64,000 nucleotides of DNA, taken from contig OY743176.1 in assembly GCA_963555705.1 (NCBI GenBank), positions 59,718,040 through 59,782,039 on the forward strand, given 5' to 3'. Numbering within the stretch: position 1 is the stretch's first letter; each line of letters begins with the position of its first letter. Both the position numbers and the translations under genes were made by a program. The stretch is from Ligustrum vulgare (taxonomy: Eukaryota; Streptophyta; Magnoliopsida; Lamiales; Oleaceae). A model generated the notes under the pieces. It worked only from the letters and a program-made list of their open reading frames with translations. It was not told the DNA's origin and did no database searches. Of this stretch, positions 33,634 through 44,230 are shown piece by piece.

Positions 33634-34270
33634 AATGGACCAAGATCTTTGATTTTAAATTGCCTATCTAAGAATTGTTTGAGAACACCAACTGAGTCCA
33701 GGGAATCGCTAGCCACAACAATATCATCTACATACACCAGCAAGGCAGTAAAATGCTCTCCATCATTCCAAGTGAATAAACTGTAGTCTGACTTGCATTG
33801 AACAAAACCAAAAGCAATAAGAGAGGTTGAGAATTTAGAGTGCCACTGTCTTGAGGCCTGCTTAAGGCCATAAAGACTTCGAAGTAGCTTACATACTTGT
33901 CCGGGCTTGCCTTTGTTGTAACCAGGAGTCTTTTTCATATAAATCTCCTCATGTAGTTTTCTGTGGAAGAAGGCATTATTGATGTCAAATTGTTGAAGGT
34001 GCCATCCCCTAATGGCTGTTATGGCTAAGAGTGTTCTGATGGTGATCATTTTGGCTACATGGGAGAAGGTTTCGTGGTAGTCAATCCCTTACTGTTGTGT
34101 GAATCGGTTTGCCACCAACCGGGCTTTCTTCCTTTCTAATGTGCCATCAGATTTATATTTGGTTTTATATACATATTTGCAGTCAAAAGCTTCTTTCCCA
34201 GGTGGGATATCAATCACAATCCAGGTATTATTTTGGTGACAGTTAGTGATAAGAGACTGATTGTGCTAAA
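33558..34270 (-). pseudogene. Copia-D reverse transcriptase
   Basis: The frame 34049-33558 reads 'LQQFDINNAFFHRKLHEEIY', 'QVCKLLRSLYGLKQASRQWH', 'KSDYSLFTWNDGEHFTALLV', 'YVDDIVVASDS' and 'LKQFLDRQFKIKDLGPL'. The YVDD catalytic motif and the first catalytic Asp (in 'QFDINNAF') are both present. Upstream (34050-34270) the 'KARLVANRF' and 'GIDYHETFSHVAKM' blocks occur with an in-frame stop. The polymerase core is thus fairly well preserved but cut at both ends. Confidence 0.85.
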
Positions 34271-34586
34271 GGAAAACGTATACCTGTTTCTGTAGGAATC
34301 TTGGACATAGATCGAGTGAATGAGTTGATGGAAGCTTGTTCATAGTAAAAATCTTGAAGGTACTGAGGAGCTCTTTGAAACCTAGTTGATCTTCTGGTGA
34401 TTGGTTAGATAGAGGGCTCAGGTGAGTGATCAGTGGGGGATGTATGTGGGCTTATGTGTTCTGAATATGTTGATGGAGGAGGAGAATTAGGAGTTGAAGA
34501 AGGAGAATTTGTTGTTATTGTTGGACTTTCAGGAGCAGTTAGAGGAACACATGGAATATCAGGTGTAGTTCATGTTTTGAGATAAA

Positions 34587-35391
34587 TCATAAGGGGGTGG
34601 AAGTGATTATATGAGGGGAACTGGTTGGCGTGTGATTCTGAAAAGGGAATTGTGTTTCATAGAAGATAACATCTCTAGATACAAATGTTGATTGTGTATC
34701 GAGATCCAAAAGGTTGTACCCCTTTATACCAAAAGGATATCCAAGAAAAACATATTTTCTTCCTCTAGGATCAAATTTACTTCGATTTCTGGATAAGATG
34801 GAGGTAAAGCATAAACAACCAAATGTTTTCATGTGAGAATAGGACAGTTTCTCGTTGAATAGAAACTCAAAAGGAGTGTTGTTTAATAGTAACTTGGATG
34901 GAATTCGATTGATGATGTAGGATGTATTTAAGACAGAGGCACTCCAGAATTTTGTAGGGAGCTGGGTTTAAATTTTAAGAGCTCGACATATGTTCAAGAG
35001 GTGTTGATGTTTTCTTTCAACTATTCCATTTTTGTTGTGGGGTTTCAACGCAGCTTCTATAATGAATGATCCCTCTTTCATTAAAGAAATCTTTCATTTG
35101 GAATTCTAAATCATTATCACTTCGAAGTATCTTAATCTTACTGTCAAATTGTGTATTAACCAAGTTTTAAAATGCTTCCAAGCAGGCTCTAGTCTTTGAT
35201 TTTGCTTTGAGGAGATAGATCACAGTACTTCTAGAGAACTCATCCACAATGGTTAGGAAGTACTTGAATCCATCACAAGGTTCCGTAGAGCTTGGTCCCC
35301 AAATGTCACAGTGAATGAGTTCGAAAATTTGTTTAGATTTATGGGTGCTAACAAGGAGTGGGAGTTTGTGTTGTTTTGCAAGTGGACACAC
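34587..35391 (-). pseudogene. Copia-D integrase
   Basis: 'ELIHCDIWGPSSTEPCDGFK' and 'YFLTIVDEFSRSTVIYLLKA' (35391-35167) hold the first catalytic Asp and its partner in the DDE core. The 'QNG-VERKH' region lies in broken frames near 35000-35050. The frame 34832-34587 has 'MKTFGCLCFTSILSRNRSKF', 'YVFLGYPFGIKGYNLLDLDT' and 'VSRDVIFYE', the C-terminal part. Several frame breaks make it inactive. Confidence 0.8.
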
Positions 35392-35394
35392 ACA

Positions 35395-35769
35395 TCAAAG
35401 ATTATTGTTGGTTTGAGATAAATGGTTATTAACAACTGGATCATAAATCAAATTTAATTGTGATAGAGGCGCATGGCCAAGTCTGTAATGCCACAGTTCT
35501 GGAATAATATTACTACTGAAAGAAGCAGAGACAAACATTTTCTTATGCAAAGGGAAATGATCAACTAAGGCCATTGGAGACACCTCAATAAGCCGCATGT
35601 AGTATAAGTCGTTCCTCATCTCACCCATGCCAATCGTTGTACAAGATGAAAGGTCCTGAATAAAACAACAATGTGAGAAGAAGATGATGCAACAAGTGAG
35701 AGAGTTGGCTAATTTTTTTGTAGAAATTAAGTTAAAGTTAAAAGATGGTACAAACAAGATATTTTTCAA
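35395..35769 (-). pseudogene. Copia-D GAG-pre-integrase domain
   Basis: The frame begins 'MKNILFVPSFNFNLISTKKL', the block after protease, and contains 'LWHYRLGHAPLSQLNLI', which holds the conserved H of the zinc-binding pre-integrase domain. The cysteines continue at 35391 as 'CPLAKQHKLPL' in another frame. Protease itself (about 35800-35970) is not clear. Confidence 0.75.
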
Positions 35770-36179
35770 ATGAAGTTTGTTTGTGATCCTAATTGTTCCT
35801 AAATATTTGACAAGTGTAGTATTTCCATTAGGAAGGTTAACTGCAGATGATACTTGTGATGTGATTGATGTAAAGAATGATGAACTACAAATTATATGAT
35901 CCGTATATCTAGTGTCTATGATCTATGATGAGGAGTTGAATTTGTGTCTGGTTTTATATGAAGAGTTAGAGCATTAAGGTATACCAGACATCTCCTGTGA
36001 ACTACTGAGTGAAGAATTGGTTGCTTTCTGGACTTGGTTCAATGAGTGTGTGGCAATGGCAGCATTCCTTGGTTGAATAAGAGCCAAAATCTGCTTGTTT
36101 TGTTCTTTAGTAAAAGCCATTTGATCCTCAGTCACTTCCTTTTGATCTAGTGAGGTTAAGTTTGCAGAGAAACAGGATG

Positions 36180-36446
36180 TCTTATTCTTCTTGTAGAGTT
36201 TATGCTCAGGTGGATAACCTTTCAACTTATAGCATTTATCAGCTATATAACCCAACATATGACAGTGAGTGCAAATGGGAGGCTCAGTATTTCTAGCTTT
36301 GAAGCAATTCTCAAAAAGGTGTCCAGAAATATGATAGTGAGTGCAGTACGGTTTCTCATGTTTTTGGGAAAGGTTCTGCCTGGTATTTGGTTTGAATGAG
36401 TGTAACTCTTCTTAATAGCAAAGGTCATTGAGTCAGCAGAAGGCAT
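36180..36446 (-). pseudogene. Copia-D gag zinc-knuckle region
   Basis: Two knuckle-like motifs follow each other on the minus strand: a degenerate 'CTHYHISGHLFENCF' (about 36305-36350) and a complete 'CTHCHMLGYIADKCYKLKGY' (about 36215-36275, C-x2-C-x4-G-x4-C with Y at the His position). They bind nucleic acid in an intact gag protein. A frameshift near 36258 separates them from the next frame. Confidence 0.65.
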
Positions 36447-36488
36447 GGCAGAGAGTATGGCATGCTGTTTTTCTTGTTGTTGTATGAT

Positions 36489-37205
36489 TTAGAAAATTTT
36501 GTTCACAGGTGGTAGTGGATCTAATATCATAATCTGGTCTCTAATACTAGGCCCATCAAAAACTGGATTACACATTCTCTTTTGATATCTATCCAGGAGA
36601 ATTTTAAGCTTACCACAACTGCAGTCAGGAAGAGGATCATACACTAGCAGTTCATCCCAGAGTGATTTGAACTTGCCATAATAGATAGTCACAGAGTCCT
36701 GGTCTTGCTGTAATGCTGCTAGAGTCTTCTTTAAATGAAAGATGCAAGGTACATTTTGCTAAGTGAATCTATCCTTCAATTCTGCCCAGATTTCTGAGGC
36801 ATCATCTACCAGAGCTATGCTTGACTTCAAAGTCTGACTAATTGAGTTTTGTAGCAAAGAAACAACAAGATCATTGCATCGTTCCCAAGCTTCAAAGAGT
36901 GGGTCATTGACATCTTCAGGCTTGGTGAAAGTACCATTAAAAAATCCCAGTTTGTTTTTGGCTCGAAGTGCACGAAGAATGGCCTTGGACCAAGTGGTGT
37001 AGTTATCAATAGTGAAGAGCTCTGAAACTAGTGGAAGTGAGGGATTATCTCCATGATCAAGATGGTAAGGATTAGTAATGTTATTGAAATCAAGAAATTG
37101 AAAGGGAGTGGTAGAAGTAGATGAAAACCAAGTAGGAATGGTTGTAATAGTTGGGTCAGTGTTTTCTGGTTCATTGCCTGTGTTTGGGTTTGCTAGTTCG
37201 GCCAT
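36489..37205 (-). pseudogene. Copia-D gag
   Basis: The start is the ATG at 37205 ('MAELANPNTGNEPENTDP'), 35 bp inside the LTR edge and just past the primer site. The N-terminal Copia domain follows: 'LPLVSELFTIDNYTTWSKAI', 'LRALRAKNKLGFFNGTFTKP' and 'DLVVSLLQNSISQTLKSSIA'. The frame closes at 36759 and the middle part continues in another frame (36692-36489) with 'YYGKFKSLWDELLVYDPLPD' and 'CSCGKLKILLDRYQKR'. The longer open frame that begins upstream at 37466 runs through the LTR and is not the likely start. Confidence 0.8.
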
Positions 37206-37228
37206 AGTCCAGGAGCTTAAAGACCAAG

Positions 37229-37239
37229 CTCTGATACCA
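37229..37239 (-). other. Copia-D primer binding site (tRNA-iMet type)
   Basis: TGGTATCAGAG on the minus strand abuts the 5' LTR. Confidence 0.85.
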
Positions 37240-37757
37240 TGTAAAAATTTAACAGGCAATGAAATTAGAGAATTCTGATTTCGTTTTCTGTTGTCCTGCA
37301 ATTTACAAGAGTACAATATGCAAATATATAGACCAAAAAACTGAAGAAGAAATAAAAAGTACAAAACCGATTCTGAATATCCTAACAAAAAATATTTACA
37401 AAAAAAAAATCTTCCAATCAAAAAATAACAACTATCCACGGTAATGTGCATGCTCCTGATCATCAAGAACTAGAAGGCTGCTGATCATCAGGGGCGGATC
37501 CACCACATGGCGAGCCGCCCCGCTCACCCGTGCTGGATCCACCTGAAAAAAAAATTTAGTGGGAACTTTTAGCATTTTTTTGAAAAATACAATTATTTTA
37601 CTGAAGGCTTCCCGTGCTGGAATTTTTTTATCAGTATCCGCCCGTGCTGAACAAAATTTCTAGATCCGCCACTGTTGATCATCATCAAGATGTTGAAGTT
37701 ACGGATGTGGAGAGAAGAGCTGCTGCTTACCACACTTTTGCTTATCATATTCCAATA
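37240..37757 (-). repeat. Copia-D 5' LTR carrying a MITE
   Basis: The LTR matches 32481-32799 but is interrupted at 37489-37674 by a hAT-type MITE. Confidence 0.85.
37489..37674. mobile_element. hAT-type MITE, 186 bp
   Basis: Terminal inverted repeats CAGGGGCGGATCCA and TCTAGATCCGCCACTG are near complements. The flanks CTGATCAT (37481-37488) and TTGATCAT (37675-37682) form an 8-bp target duplication with one mismatch, the hAT signature. The other LTR of Copia-D lacks this sequence, so the insertion came after Copia-D. It has no coding capacity. Confidence 0.8.
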
Positions 37758-37762
37758 AATGA

Positions 37763-38400
37763 TGCTACTTCTTATGAGGATGCTGCACCTAAGTTTATGG
37801 CATGTCATTAGAGCGGTCATGATTCTTCCCAGAAATCCAACAACCCGCCCAAATTCTCTTCCACTTCCACGTTGTCACTCAATTCAATGTTATTTTCTTT
37901 CTTATTTAATTGAACACGCATACAATTATAATGCATTTTACTCACCCAATTACAGTATAAAGATCATTTCTCTCAAATCATTTCCTTGACGATAGAAATA
38001 TATTTGCATTAATTTTCCAAATATAAGAAAGTATAGTATGGTTTACCTATTGCAATCTTCATGATCTTGATTTTACTAATTTGATGCTTAGAAAAAGTAT
38101 ACACGAGTTAGTAAGATCAAGATATAAAACAATAATATAACGCTATTACATACATATTTGTTACCACAACACATGCATCACACGGGCCAACACTAGTATT
38201 GAATACAAAAGTTGGATTAGATTTTTGACTTGGGCCATTAAAAGTATTTGGGCCTATGAAGGAAAATAGGGGACTTTGTAGTGATGCTGGCTAATGAAAC
38301 CTATTTTTGCTATTTATCACATCAAATATCTTAATTTTAGAAATGTCACCTTGAAATAAATAAATTGCAAAGATATCATTCTTAATTATAGGAACTAATG
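37763..38400. other. Intergenic sequence with a possible Helitron-like end
   Basis: At about 38168-38197 'catgcatcacacgggccaacactagt' resembles the GC-rich end plus CTAG of small plant elements. No partner end or coding sequence is evident, so it is only noted here. Confidence 0.25.
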
Positions 38401-39590
38401 TTGAAATTTATTAATATGGAAAATAAAGATTCAAAATCGTAACTGAACAAATCCAAGATTTAAAAAAGAAACCACATGGAAAATAAATCTCGAGACCTGA
38501 CTTCATCCTTTTCAACTCCATGCACCGATTGGGTTTCAGTCTTTCAAATATATTTACGGTTTCCTCTTCAAGGCCCCCTCTTTCCAGATTTTTCCTCAAT
38601 GTCCGGGTTTCATACGTTTCCACTTCGAAATTTTTAACAACGGAAGATTGGGTATTGGACATGGTTATCAGAGGCTAAGTGTTGATACCACTATGGATGG
38701 TTATATTGCTCATCGGAATCCTCCATTACTTTGTATCCATGCTCAGTTGCTCCTCCAATCAGTTTCCCGATACAAAAATGATCAAAGAAGGGCAAGGAAT
38801 TTGAGGCTGCCGCGAATTTTATACCCGCTAAATCATTTCGTGCTCGATTGATATGAGTTGGCATTTTGTATAGGATTTAGTTTTGATTGATTTTCTCGAT
38901 GGGTATGGGTTGACATTTTTCAAATGTATTTGCGAATTATTAAAATTCTATTTTTTCTTTGAAGGTTGCTGATAAAGTTTGCATGTATGTACTCGATTTC
39001 TGGAATTTTAAGTAATTGGTCTTAAGATAAGGATTCAAATCATAGTATGACAGTGCAATTGTTGTTGATTGACATTCATTGGAAGTTTGCTTTGGAAATA
39101 ATTGTGATAGTAAGCATTTTGATATGCATACATTTATGGTTCTTGATACTGACGTTGGAGTTGGGAATGAATGTTATAGTTGAACAACAAGAAGAAGAAG
39201 AATAAGCTTAGTCTCTCACAGCCATATATTTGGATCAATTAAATGAATATTTTGGTTATCTTGTTCATTCCAAAGGTGTCTTTTGTGAGAGGCTATAAAT
39301 GACATTGATATTTGAAATCTACTGGGAAGAAAGAGGATGGTACTTATTTGGCCTTATGGAGAAATACAGAAACCAATCTGTTAAGATGTAATGCGTGACT
39401 AGTATCTAGAAGAAAGTGGACTGTGTTGCTTGATTCAATTGTTAAATATGTTAAGTTTTTATTGTAACATTCACGGAATATCAACTGGTTTAGACTTACA
39501 TTACTAGTTAGATATGTGATGAAACTCACTTATTTTTCAACTTCTAATATTATTGATGAATTGAAATGGAAGATCTGAAGCAGACAACAG
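38401..39590. other. Unassigned sequence upstream of the RPS5 pseudogene
   Basis: Short open frames at 38411-38662 (minus) and 38648-38851 (plus) are not recognised. No upstream RPS5 exons could be found here. Confidence 0.3.
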
Positions 39591-39770
39591 GGCGCTAGAG
39601 TTATGCTTCAACCTGCTTCCTCAGGTACAGGAGTTATTGTTGGGGTGCCATTGGGAAAATAGTTGGCTAGCAACATAGGATGAGCCACTATTACAGCTGT
39701 GCAGAAAATGAGGCAATTCAGTAAACTGGCTGAAGAATGTGGCGTTCCAAGGGAAGAGCTTTGGAAGTGA
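39591..39770 (+). pseudogene. rps5: Plastid/bacterial-type ribosomal protein uS5, C-terminal fragment
   Basis: After an intron-like 'acag' boundary the frame reads 'ARVMLQPASSGTGVIVG', then 'TITAVQKMRQFSKLAEECGV' and 'PREELWK' followed by a stop. This is the C-terminal block of the uS5 family, which sits at the mRNA entry side of the small ribosomal subunit. In plants a nuclear gene encodes the plastid form. The fragment lacks about 14 residues after 'GVIVG' and has two in-frame stops (after 'LGK' and after 'NIG'), so it is a pseudogene. The final 'EELWK*' end is exactly where the family ends. The phase and acceptor-like site suggest genomic rather than processed origin, but upstream exons are not seen. 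Confidence 0.75.
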
Positions 39771-41290
39771 AAGACTTGCAAACTCCATATGAATTGTTAT
39801 TTTTTGTAGAAATTATTTCCTTTTAAGAATTTTTTGAGCTTTTGTACATGAGAATAATTCTCCTGTAATAGAATCAAATATGTTTAACGTGCAAGAAAAG
39901 TGGATTCTTCTTCATTTATATGCAATAACAGGCCTGAATGTTACTTGAAAAATATTAGAGATCAACATGATTGTACAAAAATATTGTAAACTTCTTAGAC
40001 TTCCAAAACACTGTAATTTTGAAAACATAGACATCAGGTTGTTCCTGCATACTTCAAATTATGATTAGTTCACGAAGTCCTGCTGAAAATATCAATATTT
40101 ATCTCAGTCATGATTTGTACTAAGAAGCATTCTCTTATAATTGTTTTGTTGATACAACACTTTTTATTCTTTGATCACATTGTCGAGGTCCTGTTGTCCC
40201 TTATTTTGTTTTTAACTGTGAAGCACTTGCCTTCTATAAGTAACAGGATCAAAACTATATAAAAAATAAATATGAAAAATCTAATCACGTAGTACGTATT
40301 TGCAATTCTAATATTGCCAGTGTGATAGCTTTTCCAAAACCAGACATCATATAAAGATGAAACTTACCTACTAAAAGATCATCTGCACTTGCAGACAACT
40401 ACCTAAGATTTGGTTCTTAAATGAAAACATGATTTCATGAACATATCATCTAACAATCTGCATTGGCATCACATTTTTTGTTCATTTTCTTCGCTTTATG
40501 CTGTAGAATTAACTATATGATATAATCCATTAGATTAGAATCATAAGCAGCACTTGTAGATTAGAGGAAAACGTATCAAAGATCATTTTTAATGTGTATA
40601 CTAGATAAAAAACAAAATTGAGATCAAGGTAAATTAGATGTGCACTAGGTTTCAATCTTCTTTATGGAAACCTGAATGGGATTCTATTTACATGCATTGA
40701 GCAGACCTGAACTAGAAAGCAGTTGTTCAAAACATGGTTGCACCTGATCTAAATGCAATTTGAAAGCCTAAAATGTTTCAGTCAGCTCTGATTCACATGC
40801 CTCTCATGTATAAAGAAATCAAATCACAACTGGATGGGATAGTGACAAACTAACTAAATCAGTTTCATGATTTATAGAACCATAGCCTGATAATGAATTG
40901 CATATCTTTTTGAGCATCCTAAACAGATTTGAAATATGAAAAATTCTGGAAGCATAACACCTGAAAATGTTCATAATATTGAATAGTACTCTTGCAGAGA
41001 ATAATTAAATTCAACCTAGGGTGTCACATAGATAAAATCATTACCATTGCAGAGCACATGACTTGATATATATTACATTAAAATCATCAAACGAGGATCA
41101 TATATAGATGATAGACATAATGAATTAATTAAACTTGTAATTTAAAAACTAAGATTTATTCCTGTTAAAGTCATGAGCGTACATATTGTGTACAGATGAT
41201 GTGTCTTGAGTGTCACGGCTTCCATTCCAGGCCATTGAACCAGATGATGTCTCGCTGCATTTGGTGGGTCAATGCACGTCTTGTAGGCAA
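39771..41290. other. AT-rich intergenic sequence
   Basis: No reading frame of interest, RNA or repeat end was recognised in this 1.5-kb stretch. Confidence 0.4.
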
Positions 41291-41490
41291 AAATATAACC
41301 TAGACCTTGTGCGGGTATGACTTCTCCTCCTTTCGAAACTTCAAATGAACTATGTCGTTTTCCACTACCACTATCCAGACTGCTTTATCCGAAGAAGTTA
41401 ACCGGAATTGGAGAAATTTGTGAAAAATGTTCCTTAAAATGCTTGGTGGTTGGCACAAGCCCGTCGACTAGAACAATGCATCCGTGGGCC
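41180..41490 (-). other. Possible coding relic downstream of the M1 fragment, unidentified
   Basis: The minus strand has an open, codon-like stretch ('AQGLGYIFAYKTCIDPPNAA', 'QWPGMEAVTLKTHHLY') next to the aminopeptidase fragment. I do not recognise it as M1 sequence. It may be part of another captured gene. Confidence 0.25.
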
Positions 41491-41496
41491 ACAACA

Positions 41497-41597
41497 GTTG
41501 CAAATCCTTTATCCAAACATAAATGTATCCACCATTCCATAGTCACAAGATTGCCAAACCACAAATGTGCTAGTTCGCGGGCTACAACAGTAGCAAC
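41497..41597 (-). pseudogene. M1 family (puromycin-sensitive type) aminopeptidase exon fragment
   Basis: After an acceptor-like 'cgtatttag' the minus strand reads '[20 protein letters not shown]' followed by '[14 protein letters not shown]'. M1 zinc aminopeptidases have H-E-x-x-H then, 18 residues on, a glutamate in 'WLNEGFA'. Here the first zinc histidine is Arg (RELAH) and the downstream Glu is Lys (DKGFA), so two of three zinc ligands are gone. The catalytic Glu of HExxH remains. The order is unmistakable, but the frame after 'GFAT' no longer resembles M1. In plants this enzyme (APM1 type) trims peptides and takes part in auxin transport. This is a dead fragment. Confidence 0.8.
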
Positions 41598-42117
41598 CTA
41601 AATACGGAATAGCTTTTATGATTTTAAAAATGTTGAGATCAATCACATCAAACACAACCAATTAAGCGTGAGTTCCTGCAATTTCATATACATCAACAAT
41701 TTAATTATTACAATCAATTTAATAGTGAATTTTGTCAACGCACCTTAAATAAAGGGGCAGATGACTGGTTTTTGGAGCTCTGATTGAAATAATTAATCCA
41801 CATCAATCGAATTTCTAACCCAGTTGCACAGTACCAATCTCCCAGTATATGATCATATTTGAGTAACTGATATGAATCTTTTTAGCATGTCCATTGTATA
41901 TTGGCGAAAGGAGTATAAATGTTTGAGAATCAAGATGACGATGGTTTTGGTATTGATTATTGGTTAAACCAGAAATTGAATTTGTCTGATATACATCCAC
42001 GCATGACAGAAAATCGGGACCGTTATCAATTATCAGCGAGAATATTCTGGCTGTTCGTTGAATTAAAATTTTGAAGCCTTTTAATGGGTTTTTTTGGTTT
42101 GGTGGCATTTACCCGAA
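41598..42117. other. Unassigned sequence
   Basis: A 97-codon minus-strand frame (41815-42108) shows no family resemblance and is probably chance. Confidence 0.3.
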
Positions 42118-42360
42118 ATATATTAAGGGAAAAATACATAAATAAGGTAATTATAAATGTAAATTTCAAAATTAAGGTGAAACTCATATAATTTCAAAAA
42201 TAAGGTTTTAATTAAAATTAATTAATCAAATTTAATAATTATCAATATTTTATTAATTACAAATATTAAGGTCACAATATAAAATCTTAACTCACAAAGT
42301 ACAAATATTTTAAGTCACATATTTAAGATTACTTATAGGTCATAATCATTTAAAATAATA

Positions 42361-42750
42361 AGTCACAACCATCATTTTTTTTTTCCGATCACAATCTACC
42401 AACCACCATTTTTAAGATCACAATTATTCATTTTCAAGGTCACAAGAAAAAAATTATAGGTCACAACCATCATTTTTTTCTATCACAACCTACCAACCAC
42501 CATTTTTAAGGTCACAGTTATTTATTTTCGAGGTCACAAGAAAAAAATTGTAGGTCACAACCATCGTTTTTTCCGATCACAACCTACCAACCACCATTTT
42601 TAAGGTCACAGTTATTCATTTTCGAGGTCACAAGAAAAAAATTGTAGGTCACAACCATCATTTTTTTTCGATCACAACATACCAACCACCATTTTTAAGG
42701 TCACATTTATTCATTTTCGAGGTCACAAGAAAAAAATTGTAAGTCACATT
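42361..42750. repeat. Tandem repeat, ~94-98 bp unit, about 4 copies
   Basis: The phrase 'gtcacaacc' recurs at about 42362, 42460, 42554 and 42648, with 'gtcacattt' at 42742, giving spacings of 98, 94, 94 and 94. Each unit contains three or four smaller 'ggtcacaa' words. Confidence 0.85.
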
Positions 42751-42769
42751 TATATTTCAAAGTCATAAC

Positions 42770-43340
42770 CCAACCCACACCGCCCTCACTTCACAACTCC
42801 AAACCAGCACCAACACCAGCACCGGCATCGCACCACTACCCTCAACACCGCGCCACCACCAGCCACTGCCAGTGCCGCTACCACCACCACCACAACGACA
42901 GCCTCCTATATTTAACCTCACCGACTACACCACCAGTCACTATAGTCGTCGCTGTCACCACAAACAAAAAAAAAATCAAACTTTAGGTGACAGCAACACC
43001 ACGGGATGATGACCTTCACTACGAAGAGCCAAACACCATCACCGAATGGAAGTCACTGTTGACAAACAGAAGCAACAAACCCGATTTGTAAAAAAAAAAA
43101 AACCCTAACCTTCCACATCAAACCGCCACTAGATCCTGGGAACACGATGCATCCCCCAGCAATGTGCGGCCATTACCTTCCTCCGCACTCCGACATCGTG
43201 ACGCCTATCCACCATAATCGAGACTACAGGTTGCTATTACAACGGCGGAGCGCCTAGCACCACTGTTTAGCATCGTCGTCGTCGTCGAGGTTTTCATTGT
43301 CCTTGCACCCAGAGTTACGCGCTGCGTAGCAGTACCAGTT
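42770..43340. other. GC-rich CAC/GCC core of the Mutator-like element
   Basis: The core is rich in CAC, ACC and GCC triplets and is markedly less AT-rich than its surroundings. It could be captured coding sequence (Pack-MULE style) or a composition-driven repeat. No protein family was recognised. Confidence 0.4.
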
Positions 43341-43861
43341 GATCGCTGCCGCCATTCCTAGTGGTGATATATGATGGGGGCGTGATCTGTGATGGAAGAG
43401 ATGGATATATAATTTTGAAATTAGAATGTAGGGTTAGGTTAGTTTATAATTTTAAAATTTTATTATTAAAATTTATAATAATTACTTGATAATTGAAGTT
43501 ATATAAGTTTCATCTTATATTTGAATTTGGCTTTTAAAAAACAGGTTAGGTTGTAATTTCCTCATATATTAATTGATGTGTTAATATTCAAGTTATAAAT
43601 TTACATGGGGCAAAATTCAAGTTGCGTGTTAATAACATGTGTCTAGGCCTAAATTCTACAGGAAAATATGTTGGTTTGCACCTGGGCCTTTTTAAAGAAA
43701 ATGTCTTCATCCTTTACTAGGAATGAATCAAGCCCAAATCCTTCAATTTGGCTTCAACGTGGTGGAAGCGATTAGGCCCAAGATCTTTTCTAAAATTAAG
43801 CTTCATATTTTCCATTCGGAGTGACCAATTTGCCAATTAGATTTTTGGTGAATCATCATAA

Positions 43862-44230
43862 CCTCAAAGGTCCCGCCACCTGGAAATTCTAGTATTGATG
43901 GAATGAGCTCCACAATGGAATCACTCATGCATAAAAGCCAATCCATCTATCGTTTCCACATCAACTTTTTTTGCGGGAACAAGGGCTTCAAATTACAGAG
44001 ATCCCCAAACACAAGAGCAGCAAGATTAGTAATTGCAATGGAGATTTCCAGAGCAGTGCATACTCTCCTACCTCCGCCTGACATATCGTCTCCTAGCAAC
44101 AGCTTAGCAAACCTTCCCTTCATCATTTTAGTTTCGGATAATTCAACTCCATCAGGTTTATCTTTCTCCAGCTTTGGTGCCGGAATAATGACGTGTCTAC
44201 CTCCAATCGTGAAGAGCCCAGAAACATAGA
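43862..44230 (-). pseudogene. RopGEF (PRONE domain) fragment
   Basis: One minus-strand frame reads '[20 protein letters not shown]', '[20 protein letters not shown]', '[20 protein letters not shown]', a stop after 'WKR', then 'MDWLLCMSDSIVELIPSILE' and 'FPGGGTFEVM'. This is the N-terminal half of the PRONE domain, the plant-specific exchange factor that loads GTP onto ROP GTPases. One in-frame stop is seen, and the frame loses similarity after 'TFEVM', which is where an intron might begin. Lys replaces Glu in 'MMKERF' and Asp replaces Glu in 'LLLGEDMSG', so it is drifting. A second partial copy lies at 51687-51855. Confidence 0.8.

Larger units (their letters stand above)
32481..37757 (-). 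mobile_element. Copia-D: LTR retrotransposon, complete but decayed
   Basis: LTRs at 32481-32799 and 37240-37757 (the latter enlarged by a MITE) are enclosed by an exact TSD, AATGA (32476-32480 and 37758-37762). The primer site lies beside the right LTR, so the element reads on the minus strand. The order gag, zinc knuckles, pre-integrase, integrase, reverse transcriptase and RNase H is Ty1/Copia. Frames are interrupted by several stops and shifts. On its own strand the LTR begins TATTGG and ends TTTTTACA, again the non-canonical TA...CA type seen in Copia-A. The two may belong to one lineage, as their gag and connection-domain motifs are also alike. Confidence 0.9.
42127..43563. mobile_element. 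Mutator-like non-autonomous element, 1437 bp
   Basis: The ends GGGAAAAATACATAAATAAGG and (complement of the right end) GAGGAAATTACAACCTAACC are related. About 40-85 bp inside them the arms align again ('aaattaaggtgaaactcatataatttc' on the left, complement 'atataagatgaaacttatataacttc' on the right), so the terminal inverted repeats are long but diverged. The element is flanked by an exact 9-bp duplication ATATATTAA (42118-42126 and 43564-43572), the length expected for Mutator superfamily insertions. The interior has a tandem repeat and a GC-rich core but no transposase. Confidence 0.7.

Noticed and set aside
36759..37466. 235-codon frame as a membrane-anchored gag starting at 37466
   Set aside because: The first part translates the LTR and primer site; the gag start at 37205 fits Copia structure.
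42361..42750. CRISPR-like array
   Set aside because: The units are contiguous near-identical tandem copies without unique spacers, in a plant genome.
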